Below, in pieces: positions 53,656 through 63,000 of a stretch of DNA of 64,000 nucleotides. Position 1 is the stretch's first letter; each line of letters begins with the position of its first letter. Source of the DNA: Stenotrophomonas geniculata ATCC 19374 = JCM 13324 (GTDB lineage: Bacteria; Pseudomonadota; Gammaproteobacteria; Xanthomonadales; Xanthomonadaceae). Below the pieces are notes generated by a model. That model was not told the origin of the DNA, ran no database searches, and was given only the letters and a program-made list of their open reading frames with translations. The DNA lies in NCBI RefSeq assembly GCF_001431625.1, contig NZ_LLXT01000111.1:1-64000 (forward strand). Reading direction: 5' to 3'. The translations under genes and the position numbers were made by a program.

Positions 53656-54540
53656 TCAGCGCCCGGTACCGCCGTCGGCCTCGCCCTGGCGGGCGAACTG
53701 CAGCTGGCCCTGCTCGGCGAAGATGCGTGCCGGCACCGAGCGCAGGCCCATGCCGCGGTTGACCTGTACCACGAAGTGCAGGTGTGGGGCGCTGCTGTAG
53801 CCACTGTTGCCGGACAGGCCGATCGGCTGCCCGGCCCCCACCGCCTGGCCGCGACGCACGCGCATGCCGCCGGCCTGCAGGTGGCCGTACAGGGCCATGC
53901 TGCCGTCGCTGTGCAGCACGCGGATGAAGTTGGCGCGGCCACCATCGCGTTCGCGGTCCTGGCCGTTGCCACGGAAGCCATCCTGGATCTGCATCACCGT
54001 GCCCTCGCGTGCGGCCAGCACCAACGTGCCTTCAGGCAGCGCGAAGTCGACCGCATCGCGGTTTTCCTCGTCGTCGTGGCTGAACCGGCCCTGCGGCGCC
54101 TGGTCCACGCGTGGACGGGCCGCATCGAACGGCAGGCGATAGGCCACATCCTCGGCCTGTGCGGCCGGGTTGCCCGGTACCGACTGCAGGCGCAGGTCCA
54201 GCGTGCGGCCGTCGAGCGGGGCAGGCAGGTGGCCGACCACCAGGCTGCTGTCGCCCTGGATCAGCGATTGCACCGGCAGCCCTTCGACCGGGTGTCCGGG
54301 TGCAGCGCGCAGCTCGATCTGCAGCGGTCCGGCCAGGGTGTTGTCGATGCGGGCCTGCCATTGCGTGCCGACCGGTTGCAGGCGCAGCTGGGCCATCGGT
54401 GCGGCAGCCTCGGCATCGCCTGCGCGGGCGGCAGAAGCGGGAGGAGGTACCAGTCCCCAGCCCTGGCGCCAGTCGCCGGCGCTGGCCGTCGCACTCGCCA
54501 GCAGGGGCAGCAGCAGCCAGGTCAGGGGCAGGCGTGGCAT
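53656..54540 (-). CDS. Exported M23-family peptidase
   Basis: 294 residues with a signal peptide (about 1-21, ending ASA) and a C-terminal LytM/M23 domain: FSHDDEENRDAVDFALPEGT (first His and the Asp), ALYGHL and APHLHF supply the zinc and catalytic residues. It likely cuts peptidoglycan cross-links or acts as an activator. It lies 66 bases upstream of prfC on the same strand. Confidence 0.88.
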   Translation of the reverse strand: MPRLPLTWLLLPLLASATASAGDWRQGWGLVPPPASAARAGDAEAAAPMAQLRLQPVGTQWQARIDNTLAGPLQIELRAAPGHPVEGLPVQSLIQGDSSLVVGHLPAPLDGRTLDLRLQSVPGNPAAQAEDVAYRLPFDAARPRVDQAPQGRFSHDDEENRDAVDFALPEGTLVLAAREGTVMQIQDGFRGNGQDRERDGGRANFIRVLHSDGSMALYGHLQAGGMRVRRGQAVGAGQPIGLSGNSGYSSAPHLHFVVQVNRGMGLRSVPARIFAEQGQLQFARQGEADGGTGR

Positions 54541-54656
54541 CGGGGGGGTCCAGCGGCAGGGACCGCCGGGACTGTACCGGATCCTGAACGGGACAACCGC
54601 GACGCCCTTCGCATACCCGGGACGAAAATATTCATCGCTTTATCCGCATGAAGGGA

Positions 54657-54685
54657 TTGACAGTGCACGGAAGGGCTGGCATCGT
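54657..54685 (+). promoter_or_regulatory. Putative promoter of the metX operon
   Basis: Consensus TTGACA at 54657-54662 and CATCGT at 54680-54685, 17-base spacer; the start would fall at about 54692, just ahead of the riboswitch. Confidence 0.5.
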
Positions 54686-54692
54686 GGCCTCA

Positions 54693-54805
54693 CCATCGAG
54701 ACCGGCAGAGGGACAGGCCCTTTGAAGCCGGGGCAGCCCGCAGGCGCGCAAGCGTCCGCGTAGGTGCCAAATCCTGCGGGGACCGTGGCGTCCACCGAAA
54801 GATGG
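54693..54805 (+). ncRNA. SAM-I (S-box) riboswitch
   Basis: The conserved S-box core is readable in order: P1 CCATC (54693-54697) pairing with GATGG (54801-54805); GAGA, then GAGGGACAGGCCC; TGAAGCC and GGGCAGCC; a variable arm; and GGTGCCAAATCCTGC. This matches the SAM-I aptamer consensus (GAGGGA, GGCCC, TGAAxCC, GGTGCCAA-TCC). It should repress metX-metB-hom when S-adenosylmethionine is abundant. Confidence 0.88.
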
Positions 54806-54885
54806 TTCGAACCATGCACCACACGTGCATCTCGAACGCGGGCCCCGCGAAGGCTCGATGGCCGATTCCCCAACCGGATCCCGCC

Positions 54886-55917
54886 ATGAGCTTCGCCACC
54901 AGTACCGCCGTTCGCCCCGAACCCTTTGTCCCCGTCAGCGTGCCGGTCGAAGACCGTGTGCATGCCGAGCGCGGTGAGTTCGCCGCGGTGCTGTCGATGC
55001 GTCATGCCTGTCCCAGCCCGGTGCGCCTGCGCTACGAGTGGGTCGGCCCGGCCAACGCGCCGGTGGTGGTACTGGCCGGCGGCATCTCCGCGCATCGCCA
55101 TGTGGCCTCCAACGCACAGTTCAGCGAGAAGGGCTGGGCCGAAGAGCTGGTCGGCAGGGGGCGCACGCTGGATCCGCAGCAGCTGCGCGTATTGGCGTTC
55201 GATTTCATCGGCGCCGACGGTGCGCTGGACGTGCCGATCGATACCGCCGATCAGGCCGACGCATTGGCGCTGGTGCTGGATCATCTCGGCATCCGCGCGC
55301 TGAAAGCCTTCGTCGGCTATTCGTATGGCGCGCTGGTCGGCCAGCAGTTCGCGATCCGTCATCGTGCCCGCGTGCGCCAGCTGGTGCTGGCCAGCGGTGC
55401 ACATCGCCCGCACCCGTATGCCGCCGCCTGGCGCGCGTTGCAGCGCCGCGCCGTCGCGCTGGGCCAGCTGCAGTGCGGCGAAGATCATGGCCTGGCGCTG
55501 GCCCGGCAGTTCGCCATGCTCAGCTACCGCACCCCGGAAGAATTCGGCGAGCGCTTCGACGCCGCGCCGGAAGTGATCAACGGCCGCGTGCGCGTGGCCG
55601 CCGAAGACTATCTCGACGCCGCCGGCGCACAGTACGTCGCGCGCACACCGGTGACCGCCTACCTGCGCCTGTCCGAATCGATCGACCTGCACCGCGTCGA
55701 CCCCGCCGCGATCCTGCCGCCGACCGTGGTGGTGGCCGTGGAGGGCGACCGCCTGGTGCCGCTGGCCGACCTCGTCGGCCTGGTCGAAGGTCTGGGCCCG
55801 CGCGGCAGCCTGCGCGTGCTGCGCTCGCCCTACGGCCACGACGCCTTCCTCAAAGAAGCCGATCGCATCGACGCGATCCTCGCCACTGCCTTCCGCACCT
55901 CTGGAGAGTCCGCATGA
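54886..55917 (+). CDS. metX: Homoserine O-acyltransferase (MetX family)
   Basis: 343 residues, alpha/beta hydrolase fold. GYSYGALVGQ near 171 is the nucleophile Ser; SPYGHDAFLKE at the C-terminus has the catalytic His, as in MetX, and VAVEGDRLVPL the Asp. It activates homoserine by acetylation or succinylation; the acyl donor cannot be read with certainty. The ATG at 54886 is used; an open frame upstream would run into the riboswitch. The stop overlaps the metB ATG (ATGA). Confidence 0.9.
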   Translation: MSFATSTAVRPEPFVPVSVPVEDRVHAERGEFAAVLSMRHACPSPVRLRYEWVGPANAPVVVLAGGISAHRHVASNAQFSEKGWAEELVGRGRTLDPQQLRVLAFDFIGADGALDVPIDTADQADALALVLDHLGIRALKAFVGYSYGALVGQQFAIRHRARVRQLVLASGAHRPHPYAAAWRALQRRAVALGQLQCGEDHGLALARQFAMLSYRTPEEFGERFDAAPEVINGRVRVAAEDYLDAAGAQYVARTPVTAYLRLSESIDLHRVDPAAILPPTVVVAVEGDRLVPLADLVGLVEGLGPRGSLRVLRSPYGHDAFLKEADRIDAILATAFRTSGESA

Positions 55918-57149
55918 GCCTGCACGCCAACGAGCCGTCCTGTAGTCGCACCACCGCCGCCGTCCGTGCCGGCATCGATCGCGATACCGCCCATGGCGCG
56001 GTCACCCCGCCGATCGTGCTGTCGTCGAACTTCAGCTTTGAAGGCTTCGGCAACAAGCGCCAGTACGACTACACGCGCAGTGGCAACCCCACCCGCGACC
56101 TGCTGGGTGAGGCGCTGGCCGAACTGGAAGGCGGTGCCGGCGGCGTGATCACCGCCACCGGCATGGGGGCGATCAACCTGGTGCTGAATGCACTGCTGCA
56201 GCCGGGAGATACCCTGGTGGTGCCGCACGATGCGTACGGTGGCAGCTGGCGCCTGTTCAATGCGCTGGCGAAGAAGGGCCACTTCGAACTGGTCACCGCC
56301 GACCTGACCGATCCGCGTGCACTGGCACAGGCGCTGGCCACCCAGCCGAAGCTGGTGCTGGTGGAAACCCCGTCCAACCCGCTGCTGCGCATCACCGACC
56401 TGCGCTTCGTCATCGATGCCGCGCACAAGGCCGGTGCACTCGTGGTGGTCGACAACACCTTCCTGTCGCCGGCGCTGCAGCAACCGCTGGCCTTCGGCGC
56501 AGATCTGGTGCTGCATTCCACCACCAAGTACATCAATGGCCACAGCGATGTGGTGGGTGGTGCGGTGGTCGCGCGCGATCAGGCACTGCACGAGCAGCTG
56601 GTGTGGTGGGGCAACGCGCTGGGCCTGACCGGTTCGCCGTTCGATGCGTTCCTGACCCTGCGCGGCCTGCGCACGCTGGATGCGCGCCTGCGCGTGCACC
56701 AGGAGAACACCGCGTCGATCGTTGCCCTGCTGGACCAGCATCCGGCAGTCGGTAGGGTCTACTACCCGGGCCTGGCCGATCACCCCGGGCATGCCATCGC
56801 CGCACGCCAGCAAAGCGGCTTTGGCGCGATGTTGTCGTTCGAACTGGCCGACTGCGAAGGCGATGATCCGCATGCCGCAGTGCGTGCCTTCGTCGATGGC
56901 CTGCGCTGTTTCACCCTGGCCGAATCGCTGGGCGGCGTCGAAAGCCTGATCGCGCATCCGGCCACCATGACCCATGCGGCGATGACCGCCGAAGCGCGCG
57001 CCGCCGCGGGCATCAGTGAAGGGCTGCTGCGCCTGTCGGTTGGGATCGAGGCCGAGCGTGACCTGCTGGCTGATCTGGGCGCCGCGCTGCAGCGCGCCGA
57101 AGCGGTGATTGATGCGGCTGCGCGCCGCAAACAGGTGGTGGATGCATGA
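55914..57149 (+). CDS. metB: Cystathionine gamma-synthase
   Basis: 411 residues of the Cys/Met metabolism PLP family. The PLP lysine lies in LHSTTKYINGHSDVVGG, with YTRSGNPTRDLLGEALAELEGG and VDNTFLSPALQQP upstream. Joins acyl-homoserine and cysteine to cystathionine (or sulfide in related enzymes). The start at 55914 overlaps metX; the longer open frame runs in metX out of register. Confidence 0.92.
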   Translation: MSLHANEPSCSRTTAAVRAGIDRDTAHGAVTPPIVLSSNFSFEGFGNKRQYDYTRSGNPTRDLLGEALAELEGGAGGVITATGMGAINLVLNALLQPGDTLVVPHDAYGGSWRLFNALAKKGHFELVTADLTDPRALAQALATQPKLVLVETPSNPLLRITDLRFVIDAAHKAGALVVVDNTFLSPALQQPLAFGADLVLHSTTKYINGHSDVVGGAVVARDQALHEQLVWWGNALGLTGSPFDAFLTLRGLRTLDARLRVHQENTASIVALLDQHPAVGRVYYPGLADHPGHAIAARQQSGFGAMLSFELADCEGDDPHAAVRAFVDGLRCFTLAESLGGVESLIAHPATMTHAAMTAEARAAAGISEGLLRLSVGIEAERDLLADLGAALQRAEAVIDAAARRKQVVDA

Positions 57150-58213
57150 GCGCGCTCGCCGCTGACATTCCTGCGCTGGGCGTGGGACGCCTGGCGCTGC
57201 TGGGCACTGGCACGGTCGGCTCGGCCTTCGTGCAGCGTTACCAGGCATTGCGGGCGCGTGGGCTGGAACTGCCCAGCGTGCAGTGGCTGGCCAATTCACG
57301 CACTGCGCTGGAGATCGATCGTGACCTGGTGTTGCCGCTGGAGCTGGCACGGCGTGCACCGCGCGATGGCCAGAGTTCGCCGCCGTGGGCCAGCGCCGAA
57401 GGACTGGAACGTGGCGACGTGGTGGTCGATGCCACCGCCAGCGAAGACGTGGCCGCACGCCACGTGCAGTGGCTGGCACGCGGCGTGCACGTGGTGACCG
57501 CCAACAAGCTGGGCCGTGGTGCGCAGCTCGCACGCGCGCAGGCGATTGCCGAAAGCTGCGCCGACAGTGGTGCGCGCTATGGCGACAGCGCCACCGTCGG
57601 CGCGGGCCTGCCGCTGCTGAGCAGCCTGCGCGCGCTGGTGGCCGGTGGCGATCACATCCATGCCATCGAGGGTGTGCTGTCCGGTTCGCTGGCGTGGCTG
57701 TTCCATCGTTACGACGGCCAGTCGCCGTTCTCGGCGGCGGTGCGCGACGCGTTGGCGGCCGGCTATACCGAGCCCGATCCGCGCCTGGACCTGTCCGGCG
57801 AAGACGTGCGGCGCAAGCTGCTGATCCTGGCCCGCAGCAGCGGGCTGGCGCTGGATGCTTCGCAGGTGCAGGTGGATTCACTGGTGCCTGAAACGCTGGC
57901 AGCGTTGCCGCTGGAGGATGCACTGGCGGCACTGGAGCAGCTGGATGCGCCGTTGCAGGCGCGTTGGCAGCAGGCGCGCGACAACGGCCACGTGCTGCGT
58001 TTCGTTGGCCGTGTCGATGGCGCGGGTGCGAAGGTGGGCCTGCGCGAGCTGCCGGCCGATCACCCGTTGGCGCAGGGCGCGGGCACCGACAACCGCGTAG
58101 CCATCCACAGTGACCGTTATCAGCGCCAGCCGTTGTTGATCCAGGGCCCGGGCGCTGGCGCGGAAGTCACCGCCGCCGCGCTGCTGGATGATGTGTTGCG
58201 GATCGTGGGTTGA
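57146..58213 (+). CDS. hom: Homoserine dehydrogenase (short form)
   Basis: 355 residues without a C-terminal ACT domain. N-terminal Rossmann GTGTVGSAF, VTANKLGRG, and the catalytic SGSLAWLFHRYDG and AGYTEPDPRLDLSGEDVRRKL. Makes homoserine for methionine in the same operon. The start overlaps the metB stop by 4 bases. It resembles the fused homoserine dehydrogenase part of ThrA/MetL more than long Hom enzymes. Confidence 0.92.
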   Translation: MSALAADIPALGVGRLALLGTGTVGSAFVQRYQALRARGLELPSVQWLANSRTALEIDRDLVLPLELARRAPRDGQSSPPWASAEGLERGDVVVDATASEDVAARHVQWLARGVHVVTANKLGRGAQLARAQAIAESCADSGARYGDSATVGAGLPLLSSLRALVAGGDHIHAIEGVLSGSLAWLFHRYDGQSPFSAAVRDALAAGYTEPDPRLDLSGEDVRRKLLILARSSGLALDASQVQVDSLVPETLAALPLEDALAALEQLDAPLQARWQQARDNGHVLRFVGRVDGAGAKVGLRELPADHPLAQGAGTDNRVAIHSDRYQRQPLLIQGPGAGAEVTAAALLDDVLRIVG

Positions 58214-58226
58214 TCGCACCGCTTCT

Positions 58227-58254
58227 GTAGAGCCGAGCCCACGCACGGCTCTAC
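58227..58254. repeat. SMAG/REP palindrome with GTAG and CTAC ends
   Basis: GTAGAGCC at 58227 and GGCTCTAC ending at 58254 form an 8-bp stem with a 12-base loop, between convergent hom and the hydrolase gene. It may serve as a two-way 3'-end hairpin. Confidence 0.75.
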
Positions 58255-58271
58255 AGGGGCACGCCTGCCGG

Positions 58272-59267
58272 TCAGCGAGACGTCAACGCCTTCAACAGTG
58301 CGCTGTTGAACTGCTTCGGGTCCTGCACCTGCGGCGAATGCCCCAGTTCGGCGAACTCGACCAGGTTCGAGCCGGAAATCGCTGAGGCCGCGGCTTTGCC
58401 GAGCACCGGGTAATTGCCCAGCGTCGCCTTTACTGCAGGTGGTGCCAGGTCACGGCCGATCGCGGTGCGGTCCTTCTGGCCGATGAACAACGTGGTCGGC
58501 ACCTGCAGGTTCTTCAGTTCGTAGACCACCGGCTGGTTGAACACCATGTCCGAGGCCAGCGCCTGGCTCCATGCAACGGCCTGCTTGCCCGGGCCTTCGT
58601 ACATGCCCGACTGCATCCGCGCCCACGGTTCATATGCCGGTTTCCATTTGCCGTCGTAGTACACCTCCAGCTGGTAGCGGCGGATGCTGTCATAGCTGAT
58701 GTTCAATTCGCCGGCGTACCACGCGTCCACGCTGCGCCAAGGTACGCCGAGCGCCTTCCAGTCTTCCAGCCCGATCGGGTTGACCAGCGACAGGCTGCGC
58801 AGGTCCTGCGGGAACATCAGCGCGTAGCGCACCGCCAGCATGCCGCCCATCGAATGACCGACCAGGTGCACCGGTACATCACCCAGTTGCAGCTGATGCA
58901 GCAGGGCATGGGTGTTGGCGGCCAGCTGCGCGAACGAATACTGGTAACGTTCGGGCTTGCTGGATTTGCAGAAGCCGACCTGGTCCGGGGCGATCACCCG
59001 GTAGCCGGCGGCAACCAGTGGCTTGATCGATTCCTTCCAGGTGGCGGCGCAGAAGTTCTTGCCGTGCAGCAGCACCACCACACCGATGGGTGCCTTCTTC
59101 GGCGCGATGTCCAGGTAGGCCATTTCCAGCGGCTGCCGCTGCGATTCCAGTGCGAAGGTCTTCACCGGATAGCCGTAGTCGAAGCCTTCCAGGCGTGGCC
59201 CATAAGTCGGCGCAGCCAGGGCAGGCAGCGGCAGGCAGGCAAGCAGGGCGGCGGCGATCACGCGCAT
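58272..59267 (-). CDS. Exported alpha/beta hydrolase
   Basis: 331 residues with a signal peptide (about 1-20, ending ALAAP). LHGKNFCAATW is the oxyanion region, VGHSMGGMLAVRYA the nucleophile elbow, and a late LGHSPQVQDP has the His. Substrate unknown. ATG at 59267 gives the signal peptide; the upstream TTG is not used. Single gene. Confidence 0.87.
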   Translation of the reverse strand: MRVIAAALLACLPLPALAAPTYGPRLEGFDYGYPVKTFALESQRQPLEMAYLDIAPKKAPIGVVVLLHGKNFCAATWKESIKPLVAAGYRVIAPDQVGFCKSSKPERYQYSFAQLAANTHALLHQLQLGDVPVHLVGHSMGGMLAVRYALMFPQDLRSLSLVNPIGLEDWKALGVPWRSVDAWYAGELNISYDSIRRYQLEVYYDGKWKPAYEPWARMQSGMYEGPGKQAVAWSQALASDMVFNQPVVYELKNLQVPTTLFIGQKDRTAIGRDLAPPAVKATLGNYPVLGKAAASAISGSNLVEFAELGHSPQVQDPKQFNSALLKALTSR

Positions 59268-59330
59268 GGGGCAGTCCGGGGGCAAGGGAGCCCCGAGCCT
59301 AACCGGAATGCGGTGACGGTGTCGTCCGGT

Positions 59331-59386
59331 GTAGAGCCGAGCCCCTGCTCGGCTACCCCATCAGCCGAGCAGGGGCTCGGCGCTAC
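59331..59386. repeat. Inverted pair of SMAG/REP palindromes
   Basis: GTAG element at 59331-59355 and an inverted partner ending CTAC at 59383-59386, AGCCGAGC class, between the hydrolase and sdaA. Confidence 0.8.
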
Positions 59387-59389
59387 AAC

Positions 59390-60772
59390 TCAGCACTCGA
59401 TGACGTTCACCGCCAGCCCACCGCGGCTGGTTTCCTTGTACTTGTCCTGCATGTCGCGGCCGGTATCGCGCATGGTCTTGATCACCTTGTCCAGCGACAC
59501 CTTGTGCTTGCCGTCGCCACGCATCGCCATGCGCGAGGCATTGATTGCCTTCACCGCGCCCATCGCGTTCCGTTCGATGCAGGGGATCTGCACCAGGCCG
59601 CCGATCGGGTCACAGGTCAGGCCGAGGTTGTGTTCCATGCCGATTTCCGCGGCATTCTCGATCTGGCTGGGGTTGCCACCCAGCGCCGCGACCAGGCCAC
59701 CGGCCGCCATCGAGCAGGCCACGCCCACTTCGCCCTGGCAACCCACTTCGGCGCCGGAGATCGAGGCGTTCTCCTTGTACAGGATGCCGATCGCCGCCGA
59801 GGTCAGCAGGAAGTCGAACACGCGCTGCTCGTTGGCGCCGGGACAGAAGCGGTCGAAGTAGTGCAATACCGCCGGTAGCACACCCGCGGCACCGTTGGTC
59901 GGCGCGGTCACCACGCGGCCTCCAGCCGCGTTTTCCTCGTTCACCGCCAGTGCGTACAGGTTGACCCAGTCCAGCGTGGTCAGCGGATCGCGCATCGCCG
60001 CTTCCGGCTTCGACGACAGCTCGCGGTACAGCGCCGGTGCACGGCGGCCCACCTTCAGGCCACCCGGCAGCACGCCTTCCTCACGGATGCCGCGCGTCAC
60101 GCACGACTGCATCGCACTCCATATCTCGCGCAGCTGCGCGCGGATCTCGTCCTCGCTGCGCCAGCACTTCTCGTTCTCGAACATCAGCTGGGCAATGCTC
60201 AGGCCGCTGCGCGCGGTCTGCGCCAGCAGCTCGTCGCCGCTCTTGAACGGGTAGGGCAGTGGGGTCTCGTCGGGCACGATGCGGTCATCGGCCGCGTCGT
60301 CCTGGTTGACCACGAAGCCACCGCCGACGGAGTAGTAATCGCGGGTGGCGATCACTTCGTCCTCGGCATTGTACGCAGTGAAACGCATGCCGTTGGTGTG
60401 GTACGGCAGCTTCTGGCGCTTGTTCATGCCGAGATCGCGCTTTTCGTCGAAGGCGATCTCGTGCTGGCCCATCAGCTGGATGCGCTTGCTGCTGCGGATG
60501 CGCTCCAGGGTGGCCGGAATGATGTCCGGGTCGATCAGGTTTGGCCGCTGCCCTTCCAGGCCCAGCAGGATCGCCTTGTCGGTGCCGTGGCCGCGGCCGG
60601 TCAGCGCCAGCGAGCCGTAGACATCGGCGCGGATGCGCGCGACTTCGTGCAGGCGGCCCGGATCGAGCAGCCAGCGGTGGATGAATCGCTCGGCGGCCTT
60701 CATTGGCCCGACGGTGTGCGAGGAGCTCGGGCCAATGCCGATCTTGAAAACGTCGAACGTGCTGACAGCCAT
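59390..60772 (-). CDS. sdaA: L-serine dehydratase
   Basis: 460 residues, single-chain iron-sulfur type. [19 protein letters not shown] at the N-terminus and [16 protein letters not shown] and [18 protein letters not shown] are family signatures; the conserved cysteines for the 4Fe-4S cluster lie in the last two segments plus [14 protein letters not shown]. Converts serine to pyruvate and ammonia. It is divergent from the glutaredoxin-like gene. Confidence 0.96.
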   Translation of the reverse strand: MAVSTFDVFKIGIGPSSSHTVGPMKAAERFIHRWLLDPGRLHEVARIRADVYGSLALTGRGHGTDKAILLGLEGQRPNLIDPDIIPATLERIRSSKRIQLMGQHEIAFDEKRDLGMNKRQKLPYHTNGMRFTAYNAEDEVIATRDYYSVGGGFVVNQDDAADDRIVPDETPLPYPFKSGDELLAQTARSGLSIAQLMFENEKCWRSEDEIRAQLREIWSAMQSCVTRGIREEGVLPGGLKVGRRAPALYRELSSKPEAAMRDPLTTLDWVNLYALAVNEENAAGGRVVTAPTNGAAGVLPAVLHYFDRFCPGANEQRVFDFLLTSAAIGILYKENASISGAEVGCQGEVGVACSMAAGGLVAALGGNPSQIENAAEIGMEHNLGLTCDPIGGLVQIPCIERNAMGAVKAINASRMAMRGDGKHKVSLDKVIKTMRDTGRDMQDKYKETSRGGLAVNVIEC

Positions 60773-60872
60773 GGTTGCCGTACTGCGGGTACCGGAAGAG
60801 ACCGCTATTCTAGCGGTTCATGCCGCACTTCCATGGCTGCGGCGCAGCATTTCCGCCAAGGGGTCCCATCCG

Positions 60873-61106
60873 GTGTTGACTCTGTTCCAGCGTGACGACT
60901 GCCACCTGTGCGACATGGCCCTGGCCGAGCTGGCCAAGGCCAGGGCGCCGGAGTTCGAATCGGTGTTCCTGGATGACCAGCCGGCGCTGGAGCCGCGCTA
61001 CGGCGCGCGGGTGCCGGTGCTGCGCGACGAGCGCGGTGACCGTGAGCTGGACTGGCCGTTCGACGCGGCCACGGTTAAGGCTTGGCTGGCTGAAAGCTCA
61101 TTGTAG
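60873..61106 (+). CDS. Glutaredoxin-like protein (DUF836 type)
   Basis: 77 residues, GTG start with an AAGGGG site 8 bases ahead. The N-terminal LTLFQRDDCHLCDMA has the CxxC (CHLC) thioredoxin-like active site; the RVPVLRDERG is the cis-Pro loop. A small redox protein of unknown partner. In-frame ATG at 60770 would add about 34 residues that do not look conserved. The TAG stop is part of the GTAG head of a REP element. Confidence 0.82.
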   Translation: MLTLFQRDDCHLCDMALAELAKARAPEFESVFLDDQPALEPRYGARVPVLRDERGDRELDWPFDAATVKAWLAESSL

Positions 61107-61174
61107 AGCCGAGCCATGCTCGGCTGACGCGCGCAGCGCGACCTGGACGGCAGCCGAGCATGGCTCGGCTCTAC
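61103..61174. repeat. Inverted pair of SMAG/REP palindromes overlapping the glutaredoxin stop
   Basis: GTAG element at 61103-61126 and inverted copy at 61151-61174 (CTAC end), AGCCGAGC class. The first provides the stop codon of the glutaredoxin-like gene. A separate GC hairpin (61182-61190 with 61194-61202) follows the yceI gene on the other strand. Confidence 0.8.
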
Positions 61175-61208
61175 AGGATGCGGCCGGGGCCGTGCCCCGG
61201 CCCATCGC

Positions 61209-61781
61209 TCATTTCGCGTCGAACTTCACGATCGTGCTGATCGCGGTTTCGTCCGGGATGGTCTTGGTGTCGGCCCAGTCACCGCTGCCGACGCCGAAGT
61301 CCAGGCGCTTGACGGTGGCCTTGCCGGTCAGCACCGGCTGGGTGCCCGGCTTCCAGGTGAAGGTCAGCGTGACTGGCTTGCTGACCCCGCGCAGTTCCAG
61401 GGTGCCGTCGGCGGCGAACTGGTCGTTGCCCACCGCTCGGAAGCCCTTGGCGGTGTAGCGCGCGGTGGCGAACTTGCCGACGTTGAAGAAGTCGGCGGTC
61501 TGCAGGGTCGAGTCGCGGTCGCTGTTGCCGCTCTTGGCGCCGGCCAGCGGGATCACCACGTCCAGCGAACCGGCGGCCGGGTTGGCCGGGTCGAAGCTGA
61601 GCTTGGTGGCAAAGCCCGGGAAGCTGCCGGTGAACACTTCGCCGTCGTACTTGGTCGCGAACACCAGGATCGAACCGGCACCGGGGGCCTGCGCGTAGTC
61701 GGCGGCGAGCACCGGGGCGGTGGCCAGCATGCCGGCCAGGGCGGCGGCCACGGCGGCCGGAGTGGTCAGTTTCAGGTTCAT
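61209..61781 (-). CDS. YceI-family periplasmic lipid-binding protein
   Basis: 190 residues with a signal peptide (about 1-26, ending VLAA) and a YceI lipocalin-like barrel (TLELRGVSKPVTLTFTWKPG). YceI proteins bind polyisoprenoids or quinone-like lipids. Follows cytochrome b561 after 3 bases; second of two yceI genes in the operon. Confidence 0.9.
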   Translation of the reverse strand: MNLKLTTPAAVAAALAGMLATAPVLAADYAQAPGAGSILVFATKYDGEVFTGSFPGFATKLSFDPANPAAGSLDVVIPLAGAKSGNSDRDSTLQTADFFNVGKFATARYTAKGFRAVGNDQFAADGTLELRGVSKPVTLTFTWKPGTQPVLTGKATVKRLDFGVGSGDWADTKTIPDETAISTIVKFDAK

Positions 61782-61784
61782 CGG

Positions 61785-62357
61785 TCAGTCCTTCTGAGGG
61801 GAGGTGAGCCAGCCACGCGGCAACATGCGGGACAAGGTCGCATCGCGCTGGAACAGGTGGTGGTAGAAGGCAGCGCCGGCATGGGCCAGCACCACCGCGA
61901 TCAACAGCCAGAAGCCGTATTCGTGGATGGCATGGGACACCGCAACGACCTGCGGGTCCGGGCCGCTCAGCTTGGGCACGTCGACCAGGCCGAACCAGCG
62001 GAACGGGCGCAGGCCGCTGGCCGAGTCGTACAGCCAGCCCGATAGCGGGATGGCAAACATCAGCACATACAGCAGCACATGGGTGGCACTGGCGATGCGT
62101 TCCTGCCAGCTGGGCACGCCCGGCACCGGCTTGGGAGCACCGGCATACAGGCGCCAGCCGAGGCGGAAGAGTACGAGCGCCAGCACGGTGATGCCGATCG
62201 ACTTGTGCGCGGTATAGACCCAGAAATACTTGGGGGTCTTGGGCAGTTCGCCCATGGTCAGGCCGACCACGCCGAGGGCGAGGATCAGCAATGCGATCAA
62301 CCAATGCAGGATCTGGCTGACACTCCCCCAGGCGGCGGGGGTGTTCTTGGCGGTCAT
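61785..62357 (-). CDS. Cytochrome b561-family membrane protein
   Basis: 190 residues, four membrane segments with paired heme His: ILHWLIA, TAHKSIG and HAIHEYGF plus LAHAGAAFYHH. Diheme cytochrome b, like E. coli YceJ, which is also next to yceI. It likely passes electrons between quinone and periplasm. Between two yceI genes with gaps of 3 and 10 bases. Confidence 0.92.
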   Translation of the reverse strand: MTAKNTPAAWGSVSQILHWLIALLILALGVVGLTMGELPKTPKYFWVYTAHKSIGITVLALVLFRLGWRLYAGAPKPVPGVPSWQERIASATHVLLYVLMFAIPLSGWLYDSASGLRPFRWFGLVDVPKLSGPDPQVVAVSHAIHEYGFWLLIAVVLAHAGAAFYHHLFQRDATLSRMLPRGWLTSPQKD

Positions 62358-62367
62358 GAAGGGTCCT

Positions 62368-63000
62368 CTAGGGGGCCGTCTTGGGGTCGGAGTGTGGAAC
62401 GGGAGCGGGAGTTCCCGGGGCGTCGCTGCGGTCGAGTGTGGCTTCAGCCTCGATCCTCAGCTGTACTGCATCACCGATGACGCCCGGCCAGGCGGTGATG
62501 CCGAACGCGCGCCGGCTCAGCGTGGTGCTGGCGGAAAAACCGGCGGTGCGTCGGAACGGGGGCAGGGGATAGCGCTTGATGGCGTTGAGCGTCACGTCCA
62601 GCGTGATCTCCTGGCTGACCCCGCGCAGGGTCAGGGTGCCGATCACGTGGGCGCGCCTGGCATCGATCGGTTCGACCCGGCTGGAGACGAAATGTGCCTT
62701 CGGGAAACGCTCGCCGTCCAGAAGGCTGCGGGCCAGCGTGGCCTGGTTCCACTTGGCATCACCCAGGTCCAGTCGCGACACGGGGACCTCGACATCCAGT
62801 GTGGCCTCGCGCCAGTTGTCGGGATCGAACTGCAGGCGGCCCTCACTGCCGGAGACCGTGCCCATCGCCTGCGAGTAACCCGCGTGGTCGATGGTGAACA
62901 GCACACGCGTATGCACCGGATCGAGGCGATAGGTATCTGCATCCGCCCAGGCGGGGGCGGTGGCGAGCAGCATCGGCAGCAGGGCCAGGCAGGGACGCAT
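62368..63000 (-). CDS. YceI-family periplasmic protein (first copy)
   Basis: 210 residues, signal peptide (about 1-19, ending AWA), YceI barrel with LDPVHTRVLFTIDHAGYSQAMG and GTLTLRGVSQEITLDV. First gene of the yceI-cytb561-yceI operon. It is clearly related to but different from the second copy, and its C-terminus carries an extra Pro-rich tail. Confidence 0.9.
   Translation of the reverse strand: MRPCLALLPMLLATAPAWADADTYRLDPVHTRVLFTIDHAGYSQAMGTVSGSEGRLQFDPDNWREATLDVEVPVSRLDLGDAKWNQATLARSLLDGERFPKAHFVSSRVEPIDARRAHVIGTLTLRGVSQEITLDVTLNAIKRYPLPPFRRTAGFSASTTLSRRAFGITAWPGVIGDAVQLRIEAEATLDRSDAPGTPAPVPHSDPKTAP

Larger units (their letters stand above)
54541..54885 (+). promoter_or_regulatory. 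Leader region of the metX operon
   Basis: The 345-base gap between the divergent M23 peptidase and metX contains a promoter (54657-54685), a SAM-I riboswitch (54693-54805) and a GTTCGA/TCGAAC pairing plus CGCGGG-C-CCCGCG hairpin (about 54805-54853) between the aptamer and the metX ATG. I see no T-tract, so control may act on translation or on a non-canonical terminator. Confidence 0.6.
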
